DNA of 64,000 bases, taken from NCBI GenBank assembly GCA_011947345.1, contig JAAVTG010000096.1, forward strand, positions 23,213 through 87,212. Reading direction: 5' to 3'. How positions within the stretch are numbered: the stretch's first letter is position 1; each line of letters starts with the position of its first letter. Under the pieces are notes generated by a model. The model saw only the letters and a program-made list of their open reading frames with translations. It did no database searches and had not been told where the DNA came from. This document shows positions 10,996 through 22,352 of the stretch, piece by piece. The DNA comes from Phytophthora quininea. Its lineage: Eukaryota; Oomycota; Peronosporomycetes; Peronosporales; Peronosporaceae. A program made the position numbers and the translations under genes.

Positions 10996-13041
10996 ATGGA
11001 GGAGCAAGAGAACTCAAGCACAAACATGTCTTCTAGCACCTCGCAGGGATCGCAAACACAAAAAGATCTGACGTCTGGACATATATCCACGAAAACAACA
11101 AGGGATCATATGCCTGTCTACTCTGTTCTGCTGACTCAGGGCCTCACTGGAGTACTTGCGCGCACTCTACATTTCGTCGCCATCTCAGACAGAAGCACCC
11201 AGAAGTTTATGGCGGCGTCAATAAGAAATCCCGACAGCCTGACTTACTGGACTTTGGCTTCGAGCGCTTCGTGAAGCAGCGAACTTTGGACAAGGATGCT
11301 GTCGATGCTGAGTTGGTAGCTTTAATCGTGAAATCTTCACTCCCACTAAACTTGGTTGAGAAGGATGAGTTTCGCTCCTTCTGCGAGTCACTCAATCCGG
11401 ACTACACGCCACCGACGCGCAAGACTGTGCGTAAAAAGATTATGGAGCGTTGGGCGTGTGAGAAGGCACTCGTGAGACGTGAATTACTGCAAGGAGTTGC
11501 AAACTGCCGTGCTGCACTTACCACCGATATGTGGACTTCGGCGGCTAACAAAGGGTACATGGTTATCACCATGCATTTTATTGACGACGACTGGAATATC
11601 CGATCTGTTATGGTCGGCTTTACGAGAGTGGAATACCCTCACTCCGGCAATAGGCTCGCGCAGCACCTGCTCGACACCGTCCGTGCGATGGATCAGTCCC
11701 TCGTTACAAAATTGTGGACAATCACAACGGACAACGCTAGCAACAATGGCACAATGGTTACCGCAATTAACAAGGAACTGGAAGGCGAAGTTGCTAGCAA
11801 TGAAGGTTTGAGGATTTCTGATCCGCCATCAGGGCCTGGACAGACCCCTACGCATCCTTTAAAGGTCGTTCAAGTGCGCTGCCTGGCTCATGTGTTTCAA
11901 CTGGCAGTCAAAGAAGGTCTCAAACAATGTCCAATAATGGACGACGGCGTGGGTATAATCCGTGACATCCTGAAGAAGATATCGGACTCGCCGTCACTTC
12001 TAGAGGCGCTACAAAAGTGTGCACATCTATAGATGTAGCGTTTGTAGCACCAGCACTAGACTGTGTGACGCGATGGAACAGCACGCTAACGATGCTAGCT
12101 TCAGCACGCTCTTTAAAGGAGGCAATTCAAGAGCTTCAACGCAGAATTCGGGGAAACACGAAGGCTACAAAGAATTCATCATTGGGCCAAGCGATCGGCT
12201 CGCTGAGTCGATACCAGAGGCAACATGGGGGTACTTGGCGGAGCTCGCAAGGTTCCTCAGACCAATTAAGGCTGCAACTACAATGATGTCTGGCAAAAAC
12301 TACCCCACCTTTGGCGTCGCGTTATTGGTTTTTGACCTCGTCTCGAAACACGCGGCCAAGACGAAAGATACTGCTGCCTCTTGGTATACGAAAGACTTTG
12401 CGCGCGCCTTCAAACAGAAGCTTGACGAGTACATACCGCACGTCAAGACTAGAGAGGCACAGATTGCTGCCGTCCTTGATCCACGGGTTAAGTCCCACCT
12501 AGTCAAGATTGGCATTGAAATCGCCGACGCGAAACGTATCGTCGAAGCAGAGTTCGAATCCCAGTATCGGTATGAGCACGAGAGAAGAGAAGCAAGCGCT
12601 AGAGCGATGATGCAAACGCAAGAACAAGAAGAAGAAGTCGAAGACGAGGAAGCTTTGGGCTCACTTATGGATGAACACCTCGGCTTGGTTACGCCTGAAC
12701 GCGATATTGGTGAATCTTTCGCAAGTGAGTTAAGTAGGTGGCTTGACCATAAAGACACGACTATGGCCATGAAAACACCAAGCAGAAACGTATGCCGATG
12801 GATGAGAGATGAAGCGTCGTCGTTCCCGCGTGTACAGATGATGGCACGAGATTATCTTGCTGTAATGGCAACCTCAGTGCCTAGCGAACAAGCATTTTCT
12901 GCATCAGGAACTACAATCACCAAACGACGCGCTCGACTTAAGGACGATGCCATCTCAGCCATGTTGGAGTTGCAAGCATTTCTTGGATTCAATGCAACCT
13001 CCGGTGATGTCCATGCTGATCCTGTCGACCTTCGCTGGTAA
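10996..13041 (+). pseudogene. hAT transposase (BED finger, hAT dimerisation domain), frame-broken
   Basis: The start at 10996 gives a Ser/Thr-rich leader. Near the A-run at about 11060 the frame must shift to reach a BED zinc finger (DVWTYI, CLLC, then RRHLRQKH; about 11070-11215). That frame continues through the catalytic region (TTDMWTS, TTDNASNN, RCLAHVFQLAVKEGL) to about 12025. A second shift gives DCVTRWNSTLTML (about 12058-12096) and a third, near 12165, leads into the last 290 codons. These end with the hAT C-terminal dimerisation block (MARDYLAVMATSVPSEQAFS, then TKRRARL; about 12840-12945). The stop is at 13041. Size and domain order fit a full hAT transposase; three frame breaks make it non-functional as written. 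Confidence 0.88.
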
Positions 13042-13118
13042 TACAGAAGCAGAAGCTCCTTCCATCATTCATTTTTTCAATTACTAGCAGCGGTTCACTT
13101 CATTATGATGCTGTTTAG

Positions 13119-15100
13119 CTAGTCATTGGTCCAGTAGCAGATGTGCCGTTTTCGCGGCCGTCGGCGATCTTCGCCCGTCAGCATCTTGATCATCGTAGAC
13201 TTACTGGCACCGTTCGGGCCGAGCACGGCGATACGGCTCGTCATAGCGCACGTCACAGAGATGTTGCTGATCGACGGCTTGTCCGTGCTAGGGTACTTGT
13301 ACAAGCAGTTCGTCAGACGAACGATGGGCGTACCCTCGTTCTTGATGTCGGCAAGGAAACTCGGCTCTGGGAACGTGAACTTGAACGTCGCAGCGTCCAG
13401 CTCGTAGTACGCCTTGGCCTCCGGCTTCACCTCCACGAACTTCGACAGGTTGCCCTTGTAGATCTTCAGCTTGCGCGTCTCGTAGTGAATGATGTTCGTG
13501 CACACCGTGTCCAGGAAACCAGAGTCGTGCGACACCATGATGCTCGTCACGTTCGGCAGTTCAACAGGTAGTTCTCCAGCCACGCAACGTTTTTCACGTC
13601 CAAGTGGTTCGTCGGCTCATCAAGCAGCAGGATGTCGGCCTTCTGTAGCATAGTGAAGGTAGCTCCAGTTTCATCTTGCAACCACCCGACAGCGTGGCCA
13701 CGGCCTGGGCCTGCATCTCCGGCGTGAAGCCGACGCTCGACAGCGAGTTCATGACCTCCTGGCGCGGGGTCACCTTCAGGTCCTCATCCGCAAGGATGAA
13801 GTCCACTACCGACAGCTCGACCTCCGACTCCTGCACGTTGTGCTCCACGAACACTGCCTTCAGCTCGTCCTTCGCAGGGAAGCCGTCAAGCTGGCCGTTC
13901 GCGATGGCGCGCATTAGCGTAGACTTACCGCAACCGTTAGGGCCGCACAAACCGTAGCGGTGGCCGCGCTTCAGGCGGAGACGGGCGTTGTTGAGCAGGT
14001 CATACCACCGTAGGCGAGCAAGAACTCGCAGATGCACAGGCACGGGATGCCCTCGTCGCAGTCCACGTCCTCGATGAAGATGCTCTTGTTCTCCTTGAAG
14101 CACCGGTCGCGGATCTCGTTGACCAGCGGCTTGATGTCGTCCGCCTTCATGACCGCCTTGAAGTAGCCGTCATCTGCTTCTCGAAGATCGTCTTGTTAAA
14201 GTTGCGAGCAGCCACCAGGAAGAAGCAGACGCGGGTCACGAAGTCCACCGCGAACGAGTCGATGCCAGCCCTCACGGCGGCGGGGGCGGCCGCGATCGAC
14301 TCCACCACCACCTTGTGGACGTTGGCGTAGTCCACCTTCAGCTCGTCCTCCGACACCTCCATGGAACCACCAGTCACGAACAGCGTCTCGTGGGCGCGAG
14401 TGGCGATCTCACAGCACTCCAGGTCGGCCTGGGTCTCGATCACCTTCTTCAGGCCCGGCAGCAGCTTCGGGATGAACAGCTGCGCCTCGGCCGGGTCGTC
14501 CATCAGCTTGCACATGTTGTCGATGATGACGGCGGCCTGGCGCTTCACGGCCGTCTTGCCCTCCTTCAGCGCGCGCTGCAGCAGCGGCTCCATGATGGCA
14601 AGGGCGGGCGCTTCCACCGTCTTGACGAACGTCGTCGACGCCAGCTTGTGCGTGCACTCGGGCACCTCCGTCGGGTTCGCCAGGCAGCTCACCAGCGCCG
14701 GGATGCAGGACTCAATGTCCTGGTTGCCCACCACGTTGCAAACCTTGGTCATCGTCTCCTTGGCGGCCTCCTTGATCTCCTTGCAGGTGTCCCACATGCA
14801 GTCCGTTACCTGAGGGACGATGTCCGGCAGGCATGGTTCGGGCACTCGACGATCAGGTCCAGCGCACCCTTCTTCATCTGCCACTTCTTGGAGCGGTCCA
14901 GGCCGTCGAACAGGATCGGCAGCACGTGGGTCGTGTAGTTCTTGTGGGCGGCGTGCACAGCCGTCGGCACCACGGGGCTCACCGTCGTCTTCTAGTCGGC
15001 CAACAGGTAGCAGCAGATGCTCCCGCGCGTTGTACGATAGGGGTATCGCTCAAGACAGAATATCATCGAGATCGAGTCCTCTAGCGGCCCCGGAGACATT
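13119..15100 (-). pseudogene. translation elongation factor 3 (ABC-F type), truncated pseudogene captured by hAT
   Basis: Read from 15100 leftwards, the sequence gives HEAT-repeat regions (VVPTAVHAAHKNYTTHVLPI; the block 14884-14147). The first ABC domain follows, with Walker A GPNGCGKST (about 13925-13950), signature-like [11 protein letters not shown] (about 13670-13695, usually LSGGW) and Walker B DEPTNHLD (about 13605-13630). The H-loop region is SHDSGFLD. The second ABC domain begins with GPNGASKST (about 13190-13220; the usual G before KST is S) and stops shortly after GED, so the C-terminal part of EF-3 is missing. Frame shifts occur near 14850, 14150, 13990, 13655 and 13580. EF-3 is a ribosome-associated ATPase of fungi and oomycetes. 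The antisense position inside the transposon and the truncation indicate a captured, dead copy. Confidence 0.88.
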
Positions 15101-15154
15101 TTAACTGGTAGAAATTTTGCTATGTTTTACCCAATAGCTTTCTATCGCCCTCCA

Positions 15155-15265
15155 ATCCGATCGGATCGGTTTGGATCGGATCGGATCGATTTTTGACCCG
15201 ATTCAAACACAATCCGACTAGAAACGACTGTGATCGGATCAGATCCGATAGATAAATCGATTGGA
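15155..15265. repeat. right subterminal GATCGG repeat cluster
   Basis: Repeated GATCGGATCGG units and ATCGATT blocks sit just inside the right terminal inverted repeat, mirroring the left end of the hAT. Confidence 0.7.
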
Positions 15266-15285
15266 TTATTTGTTACCCAACTCTA

Positions 15286-15293
15286 GGCAGCCT
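15286..15293. repeat. hAT target-site duplication, right copy
   Basis: GGCAGCCT, identical to 7681-7688. Beyond it the inverted-repeat similarity to the right arm resumes. Confidence 0.93.
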
Positions 15294-15430
15294 TGTGAAA
15301 ATGGGAGGGTGGGACTCGCATTACATAAGTTTTTAGTACAACAAATATTCTAAAGTGTTTTTTTTTTATGAAAGTGGAACTACTTCGGTGCTCGCTATCG
15401 AAAGCCGCCAGGACTCGCAACCTTTTTGGT
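15294..15430. repeat. inner extension of the inverted repeat (diverged)
   Basis: Reverse complement of about 56700-56848. The first 40 bp are nearly identical; similarity then falls to roughly 80-85% and fades near 15425. This is markedly lower than in the giant-gene part of the arm. Confidence 0.75.
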
Positions 15431-15633
15431 TTAGTCGATGTTCGTGATTCCATTCATACAGATCTGCACTGCCAATTCTGCGGATTCCATATGGACGCGC
15501 ACCTTCAATAGTCAAACACAAGTAGTCTTTCTGAACGTCACACTGGACACTGTTTCGTCACGGAAAGAGTCGTGTTTTGTACGAATGTTTTGCAGGGCAC
15601 ACAATCCGACCTCTGGCCCCACTTTTCTGCCAG

Positions 15634-16178
15634 CTAAGGAGCTAACGTCGACGACGACGAACCGAGTCCCGGGTCAAGGGGTGTCCAGATCACGCCCACC
15701 GAGTCGAGTTCCTTGTCACTCGTGCCGCGAAAGCCACCCAGCTGGTAGCCCACGGGGGCCACTGCCTTCGCAATTTTGTTCAAGCGTCTTCCGCCCTCCA
15801 CTGTCTTACCACTGTTGGTGGAGAACTGGATGTACACAATGCGTTTCTTGCCGTCCTTCGTCCCCGTGTGGGCCTCCATGGCGTTGATGTACTCACCTTC
15901 CAAGAACGTAAGTCGATCGGATCACCGCCGCCGCCTCCGTGGTACACGTTGATAGTAAGTCCATTGACGTCCGCGAAGTCGAAGCCGACGCCGTTGACGC
16001 GCTCATCGGCGCGAATATGGAGAGCTTTCGTAATTTGACCGGGAGTGACGGCTTCTTCGTCCGAATACGCGTTGCCATTAGGCGCGCCGTAGACCTCGCT
16101 GAAAATCACGTCCGAGGCGGCAAGGGACCCAAGAGTCGTGACCGCCACCGTGGCGAGCATATGGAAGATGAATCGCAT
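15634..16178 (-). CDS. secreted jacalin-like lectin, copy 1 (one frame break)
   Basis: ATG at 16178. The signal peptide is MRFIFHMLATVAVTTLGSLA, followed by a jacalin-type carbohydrate-binding domain. Landmarks are VTPGQITKALHIRA, VNGVGFDF, a glycine cluster GGGGGDPIDL, EGEYINAMEAHTG, KRIVYIQF and GYQLGGFRG, ending at ELDSVGVIW. A single-base loss near 15912 (after GDPIDL) shifts the frame; both sides match the family, so the lesion is either recent or a sequencing error. Length is about 180 residues, like the other copies. It lies next to the left giant gene just as copy 6 lies next to the right one, but these two lectins are only about two-thirds identical. Confidence 0.82.
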
Positions 16179-16313
16179 CGCGCGGGTTGTTGCTGGGATG
16201 ATGGAGATAAGGTAAATTCGCGATTGAGTCGCCGGTCTATTGTAGCATAGATCGTGATGCGCAGCGACGAAGAGCACTTGGGGCCCAAATTGGGCCCGAT
16301 GTAGGGAAGACTA

Positions 16314-16341
16314 GGATCGATGCTGAGATCGGCTAGTTCAA
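16314..16341 (-). promoter_or_regulatory. conserved upstream element of lectin copy 1
   Basis: The plus strand reads GGATCGATG, CTGAGATCGG and TAGTTCAA, 136 bp upstream of the lectin start. Matching elements lie upstream of four other lectin copies (41813, 42456, 54163, 55799), always in the same orientation relative to the gene. Confidence 0.6.
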
Positions 16342-17351
16342 TAGAGCAGAACCGATTTGGAGCTTGCTTCAAGCAATGCTTGCGCTACAACTACACGGAG
16401 AAGCACAATGTGTAAGACGCAAAGGTTTACGCAAAAGGTTTAAAGCTGTTGTGATCGTAGTGATACTACAACTGTAGGAGATCCAAGGGAATCTCGACAT
16501 CATGCTGGTCTGTAGTAAGGATAGGCCGCCCTTAACAGTTTGCGTCGATGTTTATCCGACGAAAGACATTCCTGGGAGAATGTTTACAGTCTTTCGCTTA
16601 CGGACAGCGCGCACGTACAATTAATGTATCACGGGCATCGGACGTGATCCAGACCAACAAGGATTAATTCGCAGTTCTTTAGAACTGTCGTTACGGGCAT
16701 TTTTCGTGACGCCAGCGATTTTCATCGGTATTGATCGGTATTCCATGAGGAATCACAGTTTTTCGGTGTACGACACTTGAACAAACTATACTATACAAGC
16801 GCGACACGGTTGTCCTTGGCAAGAGCATGGATACAGCACAGGGCCAAAATACCGAATTTCCGTCGGTATCTTTTACTGAGCGGCCTCAAACGATGGTGTC
16901 ATTCTACACGCGTCACAGGGCGAATATTTAAGAGGAAAAAATGTGCTGATTCGACAATAATCAGAGGCGTCACCGGAGCGCCCTCCCGCTCCCGCTCACA
17001 CCCTGCTGCTCGTGCCCCTGCTCGACCCTGCGACCGATCGACCCGCCTGCTCATGCATGTGCGCTAGCCACCATACGCTGATGCGGTACGTCCATACAGC
17101 TATACATTGCAAACTTTTTTATTTTTAACATAAAGTGCTACGAAAACGATGGTGCTTCCTAGTAACTTCTACGCCTGCTGCGCTGTCACTGCTTCCGCCA
17201 CCAACACCGCGGCCGCCACCACTGCGAGGCAGGTGCCAACGCGCTTCCCCGGCACCGTACGCTGTACCATGTTGAAGTGTTCTCATGTCCCTGTTCTAGG
17301 GGCACTGGGCCATCAAGCTCAACTGAGTTTCCATAGACCGCTGCCTCATTT
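16342..17351. other. no gene recognised
   Basis: About 1 kb of AT-richer sequence with only short open frames and no match to the neighbouring families. It may contain the unidentified 5' end of the following Helitron. Confidence 0.4.
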
Positions 17352-20300
17352 GTGGATTTGACGACACCCGCGGACAGGAATGGTCGGGGAGGCGATGTTT
17401 CTCGTGGAAATGGAGTTTCTTGTGCAGCGGCTGGTGTTTCTTTGGAGCTGGCATTTCTCGCGGCGCTGGAGCTGCTTGTAGAGCTGGAGTCTCTCACGGG
17501 GTCGGCGTTTCCTGTGGATCTGGATCTCCTTGTGACGACGAGGCAAGTGGCGGGCGCGGGCGTAAGAAGCGAACACGAGTGGGGAGACTGCTGGCCATGG
17601 GAACGCAAAGCGTCCAAAAACATATCGAGTGGGCGTGGCCAAGGTCGCCGTACTGCCGCCTCGTCAACGATGGCACGTAGCCACCGTGGTGCTGTTGAAC
17701 AAGCTCACAACGAGGCCACAGATGATAGTGCTAATGACGCCTCGGGTAGCGAGGACTTGTTGCGGCATCTTGATACTGCCTACGAGCTGGAGAGAGCGCT
17801 TCATGGCAACTCGTTCCCAGAGAGTGGTTCTTTGAGGAGGTTCGATCCTGGCGACGAGTTGGACGTGCGTGCTATCGCAGCCTCAACGATGGCGGCCGTG
17901 CTACGCAGCAGCACCATGCGCCATGAAGCAGCATCCGCCCGAGCGAACCCTGACGTGGATGACGAGTCCGACAGGAAGGTCTTCTTCGGCGCCTCGACGC
18001 TGCCTATAAAAGAGGGAATGTCATCGGATCACGTGGTGCACAATCTACCGGCGCTGAGGCTGCTATTATCGACAACGCTTCCCACGGTGGCAGACAAGTG
18101 AGCGATGACATTGACATTCGTGCAACTGCTGCTTTGGCCATGAAAATGGTGAGATGTCAGCATACGCGCGCAGCCCGAAGACTTGCCCGTGCAGCCCGCA
18201 TTAGAGACACCGGCAATTCGATTCACCACCCGAAAACGCACCGGACTCGCCAAAGCTGCTATCGGGAGCGCCTGCAAACGCAACCTAACGCGGGAATTAC
18301 GACCTCCAGCCTGCAGCCTGTCAGCGACTCCGACCGCGCGAAGGCTCTCGAAAGACTACAAAAGGCGCTGGGGTTAGAGTGTCTTGATGAGTGTGTCTGC
18401 GTCGCGTGCGACGCACTGGTGCTTCGATGCGAGGCGGAACGGAAAGAAGCCTCCGACTGGATGTTCATGAACAAGATAAGGCGTAGTTTGGGAGAATTGG
18501 ACAGGACCATACCTCGCGCTCTTCTGGATTGGTACAGAGCTCCAGCATGTGTGACCTTCTTGCGCGATGTTATGGTTGCGCCGAAAAGCTTCCGCTGTTA
18601 CACCGGTAAAGGAGGGCACTTGACGGCCTGGTTTACTGTGTGCAAAACCTGCTTGAAAGAAATAGAGCGCGGGCGCATCCCGAAGTTTGCTATTGCGAAC
18701 GGGTTTTTCGTTGGGGGCTTGCCGGATGACCTGCAGTTCCTGACGTTGCCGGAGAGAATGACGACGCGGCTGGTCACGGTCGCTGCAATGACTCGTGTGA
18801 TGAGAGGCGGGCGGCATCGCTCTATTTGGTCGCATTGTATAACGCTTGATTCCACACCCTCACCTCCCGTGTTGCTGCTACCGAGGTCGATTTCAAGTAC
18901 CGATGCATTCCGAGTTGCGATGGCCGGCGATTTCTCAGACGAACAGGTTGAGAAAATGCACCAGATTCGAACGCGGAAGCTGCAAGACGTATTCAACTTT
19001 TACAAGCTCAACAATTGTCGCTACAGCAACGTTGTTCGGAACGACGGTGTCTGGGTCGACGGGATCGATACAGAGCTGTTTGAACATCTTATTTTGGAGC
19101 GCATACAAGATGAAGGCCGAGTTATCGACGACAGCGTGCGCGAAGATCTCGAAGACATCCAGGGCCATTCGGACGTTTGGCAGGTGGAGAATTCTTGTGA
19201 TGAGGTAAGCGTTGTGGAGCGCCGGATCGAGTTATCGGATGCTGCAAAGGAGCTGCTTTCGCGCGAGCACTCGCTAGCGTCACGCCAAAACGACACCCGA
19301 GAATTTCTGGTCAAGTGCTCGAACAAAATATCTGGAGATGCCTCTGGCGACTTGTTGGCGAGAATGTTCCCCCACCTGTTTCCGTTTGGGCGCGGCCACC
19401 CAGGAGAGCCGCGGCAAGTTACGTTCTCGCTTCAAGAGTGCGTGAAACATCGCACGACGCTGTCGACGCGGCGGTTCGCTGAAGACGAGTTCTTTACACT
19501 GGTTTCGTTCGACCGCATATCGATGAAAAACATGTACACGCAAACTTCCATACGTTGCCTGCGGTTCCCTGGTGTTTTCAGCGGGTTTGAGTCCATAGGG
19601 CCCGCCGAACTGGGAAGGCGCTGCTCGTTCTCGAGCAGCGCCAGCAAGAAGGCGGTCAGGTCGCACGGAACAAGACTCTGTGACGCACAAATTCTTGAAA
19701 ACGGTGGAGATCGCGTCTGCCGCCGTTTGGGTAGCAACGCAGAGCGTGCCAAGTGTAGACAAAAAGCATTCGCCTACCAAACACGGTTCGGACAGCCATC
19801 TCTTTTATCACCCTCACGCCCAATACCGACAATTCTCTCGTCATGGCCCATTACGCCAGAATCACATCCATTGCTTCGCTCTTCGACATCTTGGACGCCA
19901 GTATGCCATCGAAAGCCCAACTACGCGAGGCCAGTCTCGGGAATGACTGTGCGTTGGCGCGTCTATTCATGCGAAGTGTGGACGTGTTCATAAGGCATGT
20001 GCTCGGGATCGACCCGACAACAAAGCAGAGAAACTCCTTCTCGGGTTTGATCGGGGATGTAAGGGTGTACTTTGGCATGGTCGAGACACAGGGAAGGGGA
20101 ACGTTGCACATACACATGTTGATTTGGCTAGGCGGCGATCCGTCGAGCACAGTCGAGTTGGAATCCCTACTGCGCGGACCTGGCGGAGAGCGATTCAAGG
20201 ATACCGTAGAGTCCTACGTGCGGAGCATCGTTTCCAACAGCCTGCCGCTTTCTGTTAAACGACTTTCGTGCTCACACTGCGACGCCCCGTACGCCCACCT

Positions 20301-21155
20301 TGTTGGGCTGGACATACCCGCGCGCGCTCGCCAGAACCCACGGCGCGGGCTGTATCATTCAAAGGCGCACCGCTCAGTGAAAGAGCTCGCTCTGCTGCAG
20401 TGCAGCGCTTGTAACACAAAGTTTAGCTCGCAGCACATATTGCGAAGCGTTCTACTCCAGAACCGACCCGCTCACTGGCCGCCATGGCGAAACGAGCTCA
20501 CTCCGGCGGAGATGGACGACGAAGCGCGTCAGGAATCAATCTGTCGTGATACAAAGGGCCAGGCTGCTGCCATTGTCTATTAGCGTGAAAGCGTTCAGCA
20601 GCAGCTGAGGTAGCGGTCCAATGAGCAGCAGTGCTTCTCGGCCGCAATAGAGAGAGAGGTCTTAGAGAATGCGAACGCGTATCAGATGGTAACCTGCTCC
20701 AGTGACGATGATCCTTACCAAAACGACGGTCTGACGCGCCTCATGGAAACGTTGCCGCCAATGCCGGCTGACCGTCGGATGGGGCGCGAAGGCATGGATT
20801 ATATGGTTTCCGCATTGGTGGTTTTGCTAAACCAGCACTGGTGGACCCACACGAGTAGCTGCTTCAAAACGTCAAAATCTGCGGTGAATGACTCCTATTG
20901 CAGATATCAATTCCCTCGCATCCGTACGCCGGAGACGTCGTTTGATTTAGCTGGTGTTACGCTTGAGCGAAAGCTGGCGCACGAGTTTGTTAATGGGTTT
21001 AACTACGACATGATGGCCACGTTCAAGTGCAACCACGATATACAGGTTCTGTTTAGGGAAGAGATATTGCGGATCGGATACACTACTGCACAAAGTACGT
21101 GACGAAGCAGCAGAAACGTCTGGACTCGGTAGTGGTGATGGCCCTGGCCTCGTTT
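17352..21155 (+). pseudogene. Helitron Rep protein region
   Basis: The N-terminal half (17352-18101, then 18098 to about 19800) includes a Helitron N-terminal segment with IPKFAIANGFFVGGLP (about 18675-18725) and FPHLFPFGRGHPGE (about 19365-19410). The HUH metal-binding motif is GRGTLHIHMLIWL (about 20095-20132, with the expected HxH). Further on are CRYQFPR, KCNHDIQVL (about 21028-21050) and the catalytic tyrosine region HYCTKYVTK (about 21078-21106), reached after a frame shift. Known Helitron Reps use these elements to nick and join DNA during rolling-circle transposition. Catalytic residues look preserved although the frame does not. Confidence 0.82.
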
Positions 21156-21461
21156 CAGTGACGGCAAGAGCGAGAAGCCCACGACGAAAGTGCCTCCCAA
21201 GCGCAGGTCGTCGATGGAGTTGCCAAGGCGAGGAAACGTGTGGCATCAATGGTCTACGCCATGACTAACCGACAGGAGGTGGCTAGACCGCTGGCGGCTC
21301 TGTGTTTGTACCGCGGCTCGTGTTGCTAAGAAAGTTCGAGGTGCTCATACATTCCCCTTCACGACATTCTGCGGCAACTCTGCTCGGAGGAGGAGCATTC
21401 ATGCTATCTTGTCGATGAAAGCGGTGACTCTGAAACATCATGCTTCCAGGCCGTCTCCTTT

Positions 21462-22049
21462 TTGGACGATTACGTCTTCCGCCCCAACCAGCTTGCGGCT
21501 GTCAGCATCTACGAATTCGCGATAAGCTACTTCAGGAAGAAGGGCAAGTCGACGCGGAAGGAGAGATTAGCATTTCACACAGGGCGCCCACTGCATCGCA
21601 CGCACAGCCTCGGCAGGCATTACCGTGAAGTTGTTCCTGTCATTCAGAGATTTCGACTTCCGTATGTTGCGAGTCACTCTCCAGAAAGCGTTCGATACAA
21701 GCGTGCTGTGCTGTCGCTGGTGCTGTTCATGCCCTTCCGTAGCCTGGCTGACCTTATACGTTCGGCGACAGATTCCGAACACCTATGGCGCGATGCGTAC
21801 GAACAGTGGGAATGCACTCGCAGCGACTTCGTGGCGAAGATAATGAGTCACATCGACGACTATTACTGCGGAGCGGATAGAGCGATAGCTAATGCAGAAC
21901 ATGTGCGCAGCGACAGTGATAGAGCTTCTTCACCAAGCGCGCTATCCGACAGCGACGCGGATAGCACAAGTGATGGTGGTGATTTCCTTTTCAACGGTTG
22001 TGATGCCATGGATGGAGAAGAAGAAGACAAGGACTCACCTAAAAAATAA
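21462..22049 (+). pseudogene. Helitron linker region between Rep and helicase
   Basis: The frame starts MDDYVFRPNQLAAVSIYEFA and contains GRPLHRTHSLGRHY and LVLFMPFRSLADLI, all typical of the region between Rep and helicase in large Helitron proteins. It ends in an acidic Ser/Asp-rich tail. It is separated from its neighbours by frame breaks. Confidence 0.7.
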
Positions 22050-22352
22050 GTTTGCTGATCCTTGGGAATTACAGAAGTTCGACCCTAGCGCTCTACCCGA
22101 TAGCACAAGCCTCGACCCAGTCACAATCCCAACTTCCGCACAACCGGATTCGAGTGTGACCGAAATTCTTCAAGTTTTCAATGACCATCGGATGCTGGAA
22201 GGCAACGCGTTCAGCGCGGTTTCTCGCAGGCAGGCAATCGCACCGGCCGAGTTTCCTAGCGTTCCTAACATACACCCCTGGTCCAGAATACAGCAACCGA
22301 CTGCCAACTCCACCAGAGTGTCCAGCCTCAAATTGCCACTAGGGACGCCGAG

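Larger units (their letters stand above)
7689..15285 (+). mobile_element. hAT transposon, 7597 bp, carrying captured gene fragments
   Basis: The ends are inverted copies of TAGAGTTGGGTAA (7689-7701 and 15273-15285), flanked by the 8-bp duplication GGCAGCCT. Both termini carry dense GATCGG/GATCC subterminal repeats. Inside, in order, are a Gly/Ser repeat sequence (about 8060-10620, plus), a hAT transposase with a BED finger (10996-13041, plus) and an elongation factor 3 pseudogene (13119-15100, minus). The transposase is frame-broken, so the copy is probably inactive unless the breaks are sequencing errors. The inverted-repeat partner lacks the insertion, so it postdates the duplication or reached only one arm. 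Confidence 0.92.

Noticed and set aside
7856..11000. CRISPR-like array because of regular repeats
   Set aside because: The repeats are degenerate coding units without constant-length unique spacers, and the genome is eukaryotic.
7689..15285. Separate insertion of the EF-3 pseudogene flanked by its own duplication
   Set aside because: I found no target duplication or poly-A directly around 13119-15100, so it is treated as internal cargo; a retrocopy origin remains possible but unproven.
16777..17067. Possible gene with an Arg/Ser/Pro-rich end
   Set aside because: No homologous pattern, low-complexity composition and no support from context.
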